Source: Mallotus nudiflorus (taxonomy: Eukaryota; Streptophyta; Magnoliopsida; Malpighiales; Euphorbiaceae). Taken from it: a stretch of 64,000 nt of DNA. Location: NCBI GenBank assembly GCA_947683625.1, contig CANTUR010000049.1, positions 2,458,501-2,522,500 on the forward strand. The letters run 5' to 3'. The position numbers and the translations under genes are program-made. Positions 1 through 12,250 of this stretch are shown here, piece after piece. A model generated the notes under the pieces. That model was not told the origin of the DNA and did not search any database. It saw nothing but the letters and a program-made list of their open reading frames with translations. Numbering within the stretch: position 1 is the stretch's first letter; each line of letters starts with the position of its first letter.

Positions 1-1292
1 AATTAGTTAAAATTAGTAAATAATTTTTAAAAATCATTTTTATACCCTAAATAATATTAATACCAATTAAACTTAATATTTAACTAAAATTACCACCAAA
101 TTACCCCTAATATTTAAAATACACATAAAATACTAATAATACTAAAAAATTCAATAAAAATTATATAAATACAAAAAAATTATTTTCTCAACATATTTCT
201 CCATAGTATCAATAAAAACATATAATTAACCAATTATTTCAAACAAAATACATATTTAACCTATATTTCAAAATTGACATAAACTAAAGATAATTATAAA
301 AATTACACAAAATTCACAAAAATTATAAACTAAATTCTAAAATTAATAATAACCACCAATAACACCAAAAATCACAATTTCATGATTTATATAATTAATT
401 TATGAAAATTAATAAAATAATAATAAAATATTCAAAAATTCACAAAAATCAAAATAATTCCCAAAAGTCACACAAAAATTCAAGGATGTAGCTTGAGCTA
501 GGGGGATCAATTTTTGTATAGGGATTTTCCATGAATCATTCAAAAATTCCCGAAAAAAATTCAAAACCCTAAGATGGCCGAATTCAAAAACAAGAAAAAC
601 ACCTCACCAAATCATGTTTTTAAGCTAAATGGAGCTTGGATTCAACCTCCTGGAAGCTCCAGGAGTCCAACGGCACTAGCAGAGCTCGATTTGGTGGTCG
701 AAAACGTGATAGACGACAAGGAAGCTCTCCACCGCTACTGCTGTCATTTTCTATGAAACCGGTGACTAGAGAAGGCAAAAAAGGCGACGACGACGAAGGC
801 TGAAGGGAGGAGGTTGGCTGTCTAGCATCAGAGTGGCAAGAGGCACACCGATGGGGGAAAAACGGGATGGCAGTGGGAGGGAGAAGAAATAAATGGGTAA
901 TTTTTTCTTTTGTTTTTTTTCTTTTGTATATTATGTATATATTATTACATAATATAGTTAGTAAAATTTATGTAATAATAAAATAATGTGTATATATATA
1001 AACCACACACATATATTTTAATATATATATTAACACATAAAATGCAATACAATAATGTAATTTATTAAAATAATAATATTAAAATATTAATTCACAAAAT
1101 TAAACTTTATTAAAATAATATTGTTTGAAATAATAAACTTCATTATATACATTTATGTAGAAAATTATAATTAAACATAAAATAATAACAATTATCCACA
1201 AAATAGTAAAATAATCAAATATAGTTTTAAAATTTATTAACACTGCATATCCTGATAATTATTAAAATAATTTAAAAACTAAGGTCATTATA
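1..1292 (-). repeat. TE-A 3' LTR (partial)
   Basis: The sequence from base 1 aligns by eye with 8225-9568, so the window opens inside the LTR. It ends at ...TCATTATA, where the 5' LTR ends TCATTACA, so the terminal CA has mutated. A pyrimidine run (complement of the polypurine tract) follows at 1293-1305. The two LTRs differ by many substitutions and small indels, which indicates an old insertion. The short open frame at 574-756 lies in the GC-richer leader part of the LTR and is not considered a gene. Confidence 0.9.
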
Positions 1293-1348
1293 GTCTTCCC
1301 TCCTTATAAGAATTTGTCCCTAAATTCCAAGAAAAGAATAAACAAGAA

Positions 1349-4300
1349 TCAAGGAGGAAAAAGATGCGGGTAAGAAGCTCGCATCTCAGCTTTAGTCTCC
1401 CAAATATGCTCTTCTACTATGTTGCTGTGCCACAACACCTTGACCATCGAAATCTGCTTTGAATGCAACTATCGAACTTAATAGTCTATGATCACAACAG
1501 GTTCTTCCATGAACGTCAAGTCTTCATTCACTTTAACACTATCTGGTTGCAACATATGTGAAGGGTTTGAAACATACTTCCTCAGCATCAAGATATGAAA
1601 CACTAGATGCATTTGAGACATACTCGGAGGCAAAGCCAACCGATATGCAACAATGCCAGCTCTTTCTAGAATCTTGAACAGTCCTATATATCTTAGTGCT
1701 AGCTTACCCTTCTTGCCAAATCTCATAACACCCTTCATCGGAGACACCTTCAGAAAAATATAGTCTTCTACCTGGAACTCCACATCTCTGCGTCTAGGAT
1801 TTGCGTAGCTCTTCTATCAGCTAACTGTGGTCTCTAATCTCCTCTTAATCATAGCAACCTTCTCTGTAGCATCCTGAACCACCTCAGGTCCAGTCAAAGC
1901 TCTCTCTCCAATCTCATCCCAACTCAAAGGGGATCTACACTTCCTTCCGTACAAAGCCTAATATGGTGCCATTCTAATACTGCTATGGTAGCTGTTATTA
2001 TATGCAAACTTGATAAGTGGAAAATGATCATCCAAACTACCTCCCAAATCCAAAACACACATTCTCAATATATCTTCTAGTGTCTGGATTGTCCTCTCAG
2101 ACCGACCATCTATCTGAGGATGAAAAGCAGTACTAAAATCTAACCTAGTGCCCATCGCTTCCTACAGCTTCTGCCAAAAATAAGAGGTAACACTGAACCT
2201 CTGTTTGACACAATAAACACAGGTACCCTATGAAGGCACACAATATGCTTCACATATAGCTTCGCCAATCTAGCTATAGAATAAGTGGCTTTCATAGGCA
2301 AGAAATGTGCAGACTTGGTCAAACTGTCCATAATCACCCAGATGGAATCGTATCCATCCTTGGAACGAGGTAAACCAACCATAAAATCCATAGCAATCCT
2401 TTCCCACTTCCACTTAGGAATAGGAAGAGGCTGAAGCCTCCCAAAAGGCTTATGATGCTCAGCTTTCACTTGTTGACACGTCAAACACTTAGTAATAGAA
2501 TTAGTGACATCCTTCTTCAGTCCATCCCACCAGTATAAATCTCTGATACTGTGGTACATCTTAGTGACACTTGGATGTACGCTGTAGGCTGTAGAATGTG
2601 CTTTCTCAAGGATCTCTTCTCTTAAATTATCCACATCAGGAACACATAATCTACCACTAATCAACAAAACACCATCATCATCAAGTGTGAAATCAGTGAA
2701 CTTCCCTACTCGAACATTCTCTGCAAGCTCTTCTAGAATAGGATCTTAGCTCTGAGCTACCTTAATCCTATCTCTCAGTACATATCACACCTTAAACTGA
2801 GCTAGCAATCCACCTAATCTACTCACCTTCATCATCAGACCTTGATCCACTAACTGATGTAATTCTTGGATCAACAGTCTCCTCTTCACACTAATATGAG
2901 CAAGACTACCTGAGGACTTCCTACTCAAGGCATTTGCTACCACATTAGCCTTGCCTAGATGATAAAGGATCTAACAGTCATAATCTTTCAATAATTCCAA
3001 CCATCTCCTCTGCTTCAAATTCAGATCTCTCTTCTGGAAAATGTACTTAAGGCTCTTGTGATCAGTAAAAATCTCACAAGTCACCCCATATAAATAATGT
3101 CTCTAGATCTTGAGAGTAAAGATCACTACAGCCATCTCTAGGTCGTGGGTAGGATAGTTCTGTTCATGCTTCTTTAACTGCCTCGAAGCATAGGCTATCA
3201 CCTTACCATTCTGCATCAATACACAACCTAGGCCAACTTTAGAGGCATCACAATACACTGTGAACTTGTCTTCTCCATTAGGCAAAGCCAAAACTAGAGT
3301 TATGGTCAACTTCTACTTTAATAATTGAAAGCTATTCTCACAAGCTTCTGACCATTCAAATCTCATATTCTTCTGAGTCAAGCGAGTCATAAGAGCTGCA
3401 ATTTTGGAAAAATCCTGTACAAACCTCCTAAAGTACCCAGCTAAACCCAAAAAATTGCAAATCTCAGTTACTGAAGTCGATTTAGGCCATTCAGACACTA
3501 CCTCAACATTCTATTGATCAACTTGGATACCCTCTTTTGACACCACGTGTCCAAGAAATGCAACACTCTCCATCCAGAAATCACACTTCAAAAATTTAGC
3601 ATAAAGCTGATATTCTCTCAGTGTTTGTAGTACAGTCCTTAAGTGATATACATGTTCCTCCATACTCCTCAAATACACTAGTATATCATCAATGAAAACT
3701 ACCACAAATTGATCCACAAATGGTCTAAATACCTGTTCATCAGGTCCATAAAAGCTGTTGGTGTGTTAGTCAAGCCAAAAGACATCACCAGAAACTCATA
3801 ATGGCCATATCGAGTGCGGAATGCCATTTTAGGAACACCAGCTTTGCTGATTCACAACTGATGATAACCCAACCTCAAATCAATCTTGGAAAAGAACTGT
3901 GCACCCTATAGCTGATTAAACAAGTCATCTATCATTGGGAGAGGATACCTGTTCTTCATTATCGCCTTGTTCAGCTCTCTATAGTCAATGCACAGTCTCA
4001 AGGTACCATCCTTCTTCCTTACAAATAGGACTAGTGCACCCCAAGGGGAAACACTGGGTCTAATAAAACCCTTATCTAGCAACTCTTGCAACTGCTCCTT
4101 CAACTCTTTTAACTCTGTAGGAGCCATTCTATGGGGTGGCATAGAAATAGGGGTAGTGCCTGGAACCACATCTATACAAAACTCAATCGCTCTATGAGGT
4201 GGTAAACCTGGCAACTCCTCAAGAAAAACATCAGGAAACTCACAGGTAACAGGAACATCCATGAGTGATAACTTCTCCACTGAAGTATCCCTAACTAATG

Positions 4301-4745
4301 CCAAATATCCCTGACAACCCTTCCTCAGCAACTTCCTAGCCGTAATAGCATAAATGAGCTTCTGAGGTGCAGAACTCTTATCACCCACAAACTTAAATTC
4401 TTCTTCATCAGGAATTCTGAAAGTCACCTCTTTACTCCGACAATCCACCATGGTATAGTGCTAAGATAACCAATCCATACCCAGAATAACATCGAATTCC
4501 ATCACATTCAACAAAATCAAATCAGCAGAAAATTCTCTACCTCCGATAAGAACTAGACAACCATAAAGAACAACATCGATGTCCAAAGAATTGCTTAGAG
4601 GAGTGGCGACAGATAAAGGAAAAGCCATCCTCGAAGCTTGCCAATAAGACTTAGAAGTAAAAATAAGAGAAACAAATGAATGTGTGGCACCCAGATCAAA
4701 CAAAACCCATACATCCAGGTAACAAACAAAAGTAATACCTGCCAT
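1349..4745 (-). pseudogene. TE-A pol pseudogene (protease-RT-RNase H-integrase-chromodomain-like)
   Basis: Broken pol of a chromovirus. Protease lies at about 4461-4745 (LFDLGATHSF, where DPGATHSF is usual in the sister copies, then LGMDWLS). RT spans about 3500-4450, with the catalytic FIDD motif in the fragment at 3511-3717. RNase H covers about 2950-3309 (YCDAS). The integrase HHCC zinc-binding segment and core cover about 1958-2667, with CLTCQQVKAEH and the FHPQIDG region. The C-terminal region at 1349-1783 resembles the reduced chromodomain tail of Tekay elements. The ancestral stop is at 1349-1351. At least seven breaks separate these pieces, including a TAG in the motif before GAQF that TE-C shares. 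Confidence 0.88.
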
Positions 4746-6089
4746 GACTGCATTAAATGCCTGAGCATCCTGCTGAGTGAGATAAAAGACTTTGGCTTGT
4801 CCTCGACCTCCCTGCTGAATGGTAGAAACTTGGCCAATACCTCTAGCACCTTCTTTGGTACCTCTACCATGACCCTATTGAGGAATAATCTGAGTAGAAC
4901 TCTGGTGTTGGGCTGGAGGCAACTGAAAAGGAATAGGTGCTGCACTGGTAATCGAATACTGAGGAAATTGCAGAATCTGTGGCTTTTGATAACCAGAATA
5001 GGGACATAATCTGGCAAAATGTCTCATATGTCTGCATTTGAAACACGTCAGTGGTGTTATGTAACACGGTCCCTTATGGACTTTGCCACATGTCTAACAA
5101 ACACTAGCAGTTGACCCAGAACTACAACTATTGTTACTGCTTGAAGCACCTAACCCAAGTCTGAATGGTCTACACTGACCTCCACGGCCATGTCTACTGC
5201 TCCTATGTACCCTCTGTTATTGTCTCTGACTCTGCTGGGTGGGACCCCTCTGCTAACTACTTGATCCAATCCGAAAATTGAGTATGGAGTAGTCTGGAAT
5301 CCACCTAACTGAACACCCAATTGGTAATAATCAGGCATAGCTCTTTGCCTGACTAGCCTCAGCTCAATCTCCTTGGCCAACTCTATCACTGACTCTAGAG
5401 TAAGGCCAACTATAGGCATACCAGCAAATACAAAACCCAATCCAATGACATAAGTGGTGACTGCGAAGTACTGATCTCGCATCAGATCCTCTACATATCT
5501 GCCAAGCCGAAGGAACTCTCTAGTGTAGTCTTCAACAGATATGTCACCTCGGGTAATGCTAGTCAGTTGAAGTCTGTAGCTCATACGAAGTGGCTCTGGG
5601 CAGAATCTCCTCATAAATCACTTTCTGAACTGAGCCCAGGGCATTATCATAATGTATGGCTAGATCGTCTGAATAAACCAGTCCAGAGCTGGTCCTTCTA
5701 CTGATAGCTTGACTATCATGATCCGTTGGTACTCGATGTGAGCAGTCCGAGTCATTGTCTCAATCGCATGCAGAAAATCTAAAGGGCAGAAGTCCCATAG
5801 AATGCGATCCTGTCGACTCTAGCATAGAACAAGGCTGCCTCAAGGTCAGAATACCTTACTGATAGGCAGGCCGAACAAGCGGTACAACAGGAGGTACTGG
5901 AATATCATCGTACTCTGACTCTACAGGTTCCTCATCCTGTAGCCCTCTCTGTCTACGGTGACCTGCCGCTCCTCAAGTTCTACCTCTGCCACGACCTCTA
6001 CGCCTAGCTGGAGGCTTAGGAGGTAAAACCTTATCCTGGTAAGACTCATCATCCTCGACCTCAACAGCGACACGCGCTCGCCTCCTCAT
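4746..6089 (-). pseudogene. TE-A gag pseudogene
   Basis: Decayed nucleocapsid/capsid gene. The start codon at 6089 opens the conserved arginine-rich N-terminus MRRRARV, directly after a TTTTCAG sequence as in the sister elements. A capsid-like open stretch at 5150-5614 carries the conserved RRFCPEPLRMSYR and SVEDYTREFLRLGRYVEDLM motifs. A CCHC-type zinc-knuckle region follows near 5010-5110 in broken frames. Gag normally packages the genomic RNA into virus-like particles in the cytoplasm. Several stops (for example near 5640 and 5860) prevent a full product. Confidence 0.82.
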
Positions 6090-6270
6090 TCTGAAAAGAT
6101 AAACAGAAGGATTCAGACAAAATAGACAACTATCGATAACGCAGAAAACTAAATCAAGGAATACTTATCAAGACATACTCGAATCTAATTACTTACAATA
6201 GTTTCAAAAAGAAAACACAACACTGAAAACTAGGGCCACAATTCAACAGCTAAGGCCCTGACACAACTCT

Positions 6271-6286
6271 GCTTTGATACCAACTT
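6271..6286 (-). promoter_or_regulatory. TE-A primer-binding site (tRNA-iMet type)
   Basis: Read on the minus strand, the LTR end TGACA is followed by AAGT and then TTGGTATCAAAGC. This matches the plant initiator-Met primer site TGGTATCAGAGC with one change. Its position fixes the LTR boundary at 6287. Confidence 0.8.
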
Positions 6287-9281
6287 TGTCACAATCCAAA
6301 ACCGGGGGCCACGACTGGTGCTAGGAAATGAGAATTCTTTCGAATTTGGAACCCATAGCAAGCCTTAATTTAATAAAAATATACAATAAATAAAATTAAA
6401 ATAAATATACCGTAATTAAAATTTCAATTTAACATAATAAAATAAACTCCTTCATATCATGAAATAATTTAATACAATATTCATATTAAACATCTGAATT
6501 AAAATTTCATATAGCAAAATAAATAAAACTCACTACTGTTACAAATACAACTACTGCAGTTTCTCTAGTGTACAACAATAAAGAATTAAGTAGGTAATTT
6601 ACATAATAAAGTCGGAGCGAAAGAAATTCGGCGAATAGGCTTACTGTTAAGGTCTGAAGAAGAGGACTCTTCTATAAAAACATTAACTAAGGAGAGTCAA
6701 ACCTTACTGAGAGAATTATTATAATATATATACATGCATTTCTAAATGACAAATGTAAACACTCATAAGTATTTAATAAATATATATATATATAGGCATG
6801 CACACACAGATGTTGAAAATCACTTTATAATTAATACTGAAAAATATCAATTTATAAAGGATCAAATAGAACCCTAAGTTGTCGCAACCTCAAATATCAA
6901 TAGAAAGCACTCTAGCCATACAGGCTTATTTAATTCCAAGTAAATTCACTTAATCCAACTAGACTGTAGATTGGCCCCGAGAAATTAAGTCGACCGAGTT
7001 CCAACAGTCTGACTGTCAGTGTGATTGGTCCTGAGATATTTGGTCAACTAAGCTCCAACAATCACACCATCAATCACATCTCACATCAATCAAATCAATC
7101 AAGTCATAATTTCCACAAATAAGTTAGTAATTCAACCCACAATCTATTGCACCGGTACATACTCGGTCCTAATGCTGCCCACTATGAAAGCATGTTCTAT
7201 CGATATCCTTCATTTAAAAATAAAACATACATTCGTGAATGAATAATATATACAATGGCATTCAAAATGATCAAGTAAACCATATATATACCAGAAATAT
7301 ACCTAAAATAAACTAAGTATATTTCAGGTATATATATACGTAAAATAAATTCAATTAAATCATGAAATATACTCAAAATCAACCAATAATATACTTAAAC
7401 ATAATTTGAATATAAATCAAAAAGAAAAATGCATTTATTTTAAAATATACTAATAATATACTAAAAATATACCTAAAATATACTTAAGCATTTAATAAAG
7501 CAATTATGCAAAATTTTACATTTAAAACATATAATTCTAAAACATGCAACCTAAAGCAATATGTATATGGTTCGACGGGCCTGGTACGCTAGGCCTTGGT
7601 CTCAATGCAACTAAACAATAAAAGTGATAATGACATTAGAATAAATCTAACTTAGACTTCTAGAGACTCAATCTAGAATTACTAAACACGAATAGACATA
7701 AAATCAGAATTAGACCCGATGTCATGTTTTACAAGAATTCTACCAAAAATTCGACAGAACCTTCTCTGTAAATTAGACATCTCTCTACTAAAAAATAGAG
7801 CCGATCTTGTAAGGAAATTACACTTGGAATATAAAAATTCTCACAACCCTCGGTTGGGATCCCGAACTACTAAAATTCCCCAACTGAGGTCCACAATTCA
7901 CCAAAAATTCAAATACTACAATAAAATATACTAAAATTCAATAAATATCATAAATGCCCTCCAAATATCAAAATATAGCATATTTAGCATTAAAACACCA
8001 AAAATAATTATCTTCCTAATAATTACTTAAAAACCCTAATTAATAATATAATATTATTAAAAATCTATTTTCTCGATAATTCCATAAATATTTATAAAAA
8101 TTCATTTTATAAATCCAAATTACTTAATTAGTCCAAGCATATATTAAAAATTATAAAAATCCATTTTATTATAAAAATAGTATATTATATATTATTTAAA
8201 AATAATTTTCAAAAATTAGTATTAATTAGTTAAAATTAGTAAATAATTTGTGAAAATCATTTTTATACCTCAAATAATATTAAAACCAACTAAACTTAAT
8301 ATTTAACTAAAGTTACCGCCAAATTACCCCTAATATTTAAAATACATATAAAATACTAATAATACTGAAAAATTCAATAAAAATTATATAAATACACAAA
8401 AATTATTTTCTCAACATATTTCTACATAATATCAACAAAAACTTATAATTAACTAATTATTTCTAATAAAATATATATTTAACCTATATTTTCAAAATTG
8501 ACATAGACTAAAAATAATTATAAAAATTACACAAAATTAACAAAAATTATAAAATTAATTCTAAAATTAATAATAACCATGAAAAACACCAAAAATCAAA
8601 ATTTCATAATTTATATAATTAATTTACAAAAATTTATAAAATAATAATAAAATATTTAAAAATTCACAAAAATCAAAATAATTCCCAAAAATCACACAAA
8701 AATTCAGAGATGTAGATTGAGCTAGGGGGATCAACTTTTGTAAAGGGATTTTCCATGAATCATTCAAAAACTCCTTAAAAAAATTCAAAACTCTAAAATA
8801 GCCAAATTCAAAAACAAGAAAAACACCTCACCAAATCACATTTTCAAGCTAAATGGAGCTTGGATTCAACCTCCTGGAAACTCCAGGAGTCCGAAGGCAC
8901 CGGCAGAGCTCGATTTGGTGGTTAGAAACGTGATCGACGGTAAGGAAGCTCTCCACCGCTACTGTTGCCATTTTTTGTGAAACCGATGACCGGAGAAGGC
9001 AAAGAAGGCGACGACGACAAAGGCTGAAGGGAGGAGGTTGGCTGTATGATGTCAGAGCAGTGAGAGGCACACCGACAAGGGAAAAATGGGATGGCAATAG
9101 GAGGGAGAAGAAATAAATGGGTAAGTTTTGATTTTGTTTTTTTGTATATAATGTATATGTTGTATATATTATTTTATAATATAGTTAGTAAACTTTATGT
9201 AATAATAAAATAATGTGTACATATATAAACCACACACATAATAATAACATACATTAAAATAATACTAAACCCTAATATTTA

Positions 9282-9320
<39 letters not shown>

Positions 9321-9568
9321 TAACACATAAAATGCAATACAATTATATAATTTATTAAAATATTAATGCACTAAATTAAACATTATTAAAATAATATTTT
9401 CCGAAATAATAAACTTCATTATATATATTTATGTAGAAAATTATAATTAAACATAAAATAATAATAACTATCCATAAAATAGTAAAATAATCAAATATAG
9501 TTTTAAAATTTACTAACACTACATATCCTGATAATTATTAAAATAATTTAAAAACTATGGTCATTACA
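6287..9568 (-). repeat. TE-A 5' LTR
   Basis: A 3282-bp LTR starting TGTCACAATCC and ending TCATTACA on the plus strand. It carries the conserved LTR features seen in sister copies: the twin hairpin block (about 6960-7075), the GTTTTAC/GTAAAA inverted-repeat block (about 7715-7805) and repeated GGTATA motifs. A GC-richer leader lies at about 8840-9110. The open frames at 7197-7382, 7719-7934 and 8849-9097 are not considered genes. Confidence 0.9.
9279..9320. repeat. (GT)n(AT)n microsatellite in the TE-A LTR
   Basis: A run of GT dinucleotides passes directly into AT dinucleotides. The matching part of the 3' LTR (about 1010-1032) has only a short AT run, so the GT tract expanded after insertion. 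Confidence 0.9.
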
Positions 9569-10130
9569 TTGAGCCTACTCATTATAGTGCGGCTGCTTGT
9601 GGTGATGCTTCCTCAAGTACTATTTTAGGCAATATTCCCCCATTTGATAGGTCTATGTATTATTAGGCTCCTATGGTATAGACTCTTATTGAGCGACACA
9701 TGTACTTTAACGGAACTCATATTCCTAGCTTCTTTCTTCCTAATGCTTTATATGTAAGTGTGATTTGCCTTTCCAACCCTGTACAAACTAGCACTTATTA
9801 CTGAATTAGTAAACTTTATTTTATAAGTCTCGAATATAGGCAGAGTATTTGTACAGACTCACCTCTTCCTAGAGATTATTTACTATGCAAATCATAGATA
9901 CTTGGAGGGTTAGTATTTATAAAAAAATATGCAAATGTACGCATGTTATGTATGATATGCATGATTCTAACTATTCTTAATGCAACAGAGTTCTGCTAGG
10001 GATTTGGAGTGTGAGAATGAGAGGCTTCGTTGACAGCTTGCTAGCCTTAGTTTTGATATAACTCCTGGTCTCATAAGTCTGGCTTCTTATGTTTTATTTT
10101 TCCTTCAAGTCTTTATGCTTTGTAATAAAG
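9569..10130 (+). pseudogene. Exon-like antisense coding remnant downstream of TE-B pol
   Basis: Plus-strand codons from about 9573 to 9751 read as plausible protein (for example GNIPPFDRSMYY and IERHMYFNGTHIPSFFLPNALY in broken pieces), interrupted by two TAG codons that could be CAG. The stretch ends at a donor-like GTAAGTG at about 9752. A second stretch starts after an acceptor-like TTAATGCAACAG near 9987 and encodes a charged, coiled-coil-like segment (DLECENERLR), broken by one TGA. Tat elements are known to carry extra antisense genes between pol and the 3' LTR, and position and strand fit that. The family could not be identified. It could also be a captured host gene piece. Confidence 0.4.
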
Positions 10131-10438
10131 ATAGAACATGCAATATTTAATAGAAATATCATTTCAATTCATTTCATTAATTAGGGAAAAAATGAGTACA
10201 TTTATTACATCATATGACATAACTCCTATTATCAACTAGTCCTTTTGAATTTTCTAACTGAACATTTTTCCCTCACTTTTATTTCTCTAATTTATACCTG
10301 ATCAACCCTTTATGAGTTTTCTAACTAATGGGATCATCTCTTTTATTTTATTCCCTAATTTTTGCCTGCCAACCCTTTGCGGGTTTTTTAAATAGTGGGA
10401 ATATCATAACTTTTGCATGACTAGCCTTTTCAGGTTTT
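10131..10438. other. TE-B non-coding spacer after integrase
   Basis: AT-rich sequence between the antisense remnant and the integrase end. It contains two or three degenerate direct repeats of a motif like CCCTTTNTGGGTTTTCTAACTAATGG (near 10300, 10370 and 10420). Nothing coding was recognised. Confidence 0.4.
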
Positions 10439-11700
10439 CTAGCCAATAGACTTTTTTTTTAAAAAAAAGTAGTATTTCTTGAGGCGATCCAGGTTGATTG
10501 GCTCAACGAACTCGTTCGCTTCTAGATCTAATATCTTTGCAGCTCTTTTGGCCAGGATTGTTTTGACTAAATATGATCCTTCCCAATTTGGTCTAAATTT
10601 CCCTCTTGGGTCAAATACCATCGCCCTTGCCTGCTTTAGTACCATATCTCCAACTTTTATCTTTCTTGGCTTAACCTTTTTGTTGAAAGCTCTCATTTTT
10701 CTCCTTTGATAATCTAAGTGTGAAATAAAGCATCCATCCTTTTCTCATCTAGAGATATGAGGTGATTGAATCTCTTTTATATCCATTAACTCTTAGGGAT
10801 TTTTGCTTCTATAACAACCCTCAAGGATTTAATTTTCATCTTTATGGGCAAAACATCTTTACAACCATAAACTAGCAAGAATGGTGTTTGTCTCATAGCA
10901 GTGCATGTTATAATTTTGTATCCCTATAAGGCAAAAGGGAGATATTCAAACCAATCTTTATGCATTTTCACCATCTTGGGGAGGATCTTCTTTATATTCT
11001 TATTAGCTATTTTAACTACACCATTAGCCTTACATCGATAAAGCGAGGATTTATAATGCTCGATCTTGTATCTCTAGAATAACTTAGTTGTCTCTGCCTG
11101 AAATTGAATGCTATTGTTTGTCACAACATAATGTGGGTTCCCATATCTACAAATGAGATTCTTCTCAATAAACCCTGCCATCTGTCTAGCCTTTAAGGTA
11201 CCAAAGGACTCTGCTTCTATCCATCTAGAGAAGTAGTCAATTGTAACTACTATATACTTATGCCCATTTAGAGCAGTTGGTTTTACTTCCCCTATTATAT
11301 CTATTCCCTAGGTTGTAAAAGGCCATGGAGATGTTAAATTGTTTAGCACCGTAGGGGGAAGATGATTGAGGTTCCCATACACTTAACACTGATGACATTG
11401 TCTCACTACTTGGATATAGTCCCTTTCTATGCTCATCTAGTAGTACCCTTGCTGAATCATTTTGTTTACCAAAATCATCCCATTCATATGAGATTTATAA
11501 ACCCCTACATGAATCTCTCTCATCGCCTGTTCTGCTTTATCCTTCTTAAGACATCTTAGTTGTATTCCATTCGACATCCTTCTGTATAATACCCTATTAT
11601 AACTTGCATAATGGCATGCAAGAATACAAAGAGCATATCTTTCTTTGGAAGTTACTTCATTTGGGTATTTCCTTTCCTCAATAAATCTCTACACATCATA
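10439..11700 (-). pseudogene. TE-B integrase pseudogene
   Basis: The C-terminal domain is open at 10439-10696 (KIKVGDMVLKQAR, GKFRPNWEGSYLV), the usual Tat integrase ending. The catalytic core is readable in broken frames at about 10780-11320 (ALNGHKYIVVTIDYFSRW, then ANGVV). The expected catalytic Glu after ANGVV appears as Lys, and the second Asp region reads TNNS where TDN is usual, so two catalytic positions seem lost. Several in-frame stops occur. The enzyme would join element cDNA to host DNA in the nucleus; this copy cannot. Confidence 0.78.
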
Positions 11701-12250
11701 AAACCATGACTTTTCTTCTGGCTTTATCTGAATACTCATGACTTGTTCCTCGCCATAACATGGAGTTTTCATTTTCATTATTACCAAAGGCTTCATCATT
11801 GATCCCATCGGTTTTACCCATGTCAAAGAAAGCATTGCTAAGGCATCCCCCATTTGATTCTCATCTATTGGTAAATGCATAAAGAGACATTTAGTGAAAT
11901 TCCTCATTAGCTTTTTCAAATAGCGGATCTAAGGTTTTAACCTCTCTTTTTCACTTCCCACTCTTTATTAGCTTGACCAATGACTAACATGGAATCTGCA
12001 TAAACTAGTAGGTCTTTAGCTCCAATTGCTAGTGTTGCTTCCATACTGTAAATACATGTTGTGTACTTAGCCATATTGTTTGTGACTTTGAAGTCTAATT
12101 TCTTAGCCATTGGGATGGTTTCTCCTCCTGGTGTGACAAGAATTACTCCTAGCCCTGCTCCTTTATTATTCATAACTCCATCAAGATAAAGTTTCCATTC
12201 ACGTTGTTCTATTACTATTAAGTTTTCATCTGGAAACTCTATATTCCACT
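11701..12250 (-). pseudogene. TE-B second (archaeal-type) RNase H pseudogene
   Basis: The open piece at 11937-12173 reads GAGLGVILVTPGGETIP, then NNMAKYTTCIYSMEATLAIGAKDLLVYADSMLVIGQ. It matches the additional RNase H of Tat elements (a GV.L..P.G..IP opening, the NN.AEY helix with Glu replaced by Lys here, and a DS.LVI motif). The next piece at 11689-11919 (LPIDENQMGDALAML) continues the linker toward integrase. A stop and a frame change separate them. An additional RNase H next to the normal one is a diagnostic lineage trait. Confidence 0.72.

Larger units (their letters stand above)
1..9568 (-). mobile_element. TE-A: Ty3/gypsy chromovirus (Tekay/Del-like), 3' LTR cut by window edge
   Basis: This is a nearly complete LTR retrotransposon read on the minus strand: 5' LTR 6287-9568, internal region 1293-6286, partial 3' LTR 1-1292. 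The internal region begins with a primer site next to the LTR and holds gag, protease, RT, RNase H, integrase and a chromodomain-like tail in that order, which defines Ty3/gypsy chromoviruses. The long LTRs and Met-type primer site fit the Tekay/Del group (inference). The right flank after the LTR is TTGAG; the matching duplication lies outside the window. It inserted into the 3' part of TE-B. The coding region is split by many stops and frameshifts, so the element is dead. Confidence 0.92.

Noticed and set aside
574..756. 60-codon frame in the LTR leader of TE-A
   Set aside because: It lies in the GC-richer LTR leader; the sister LTR (8800-8985) breaks it, so no coding constraint is seen.
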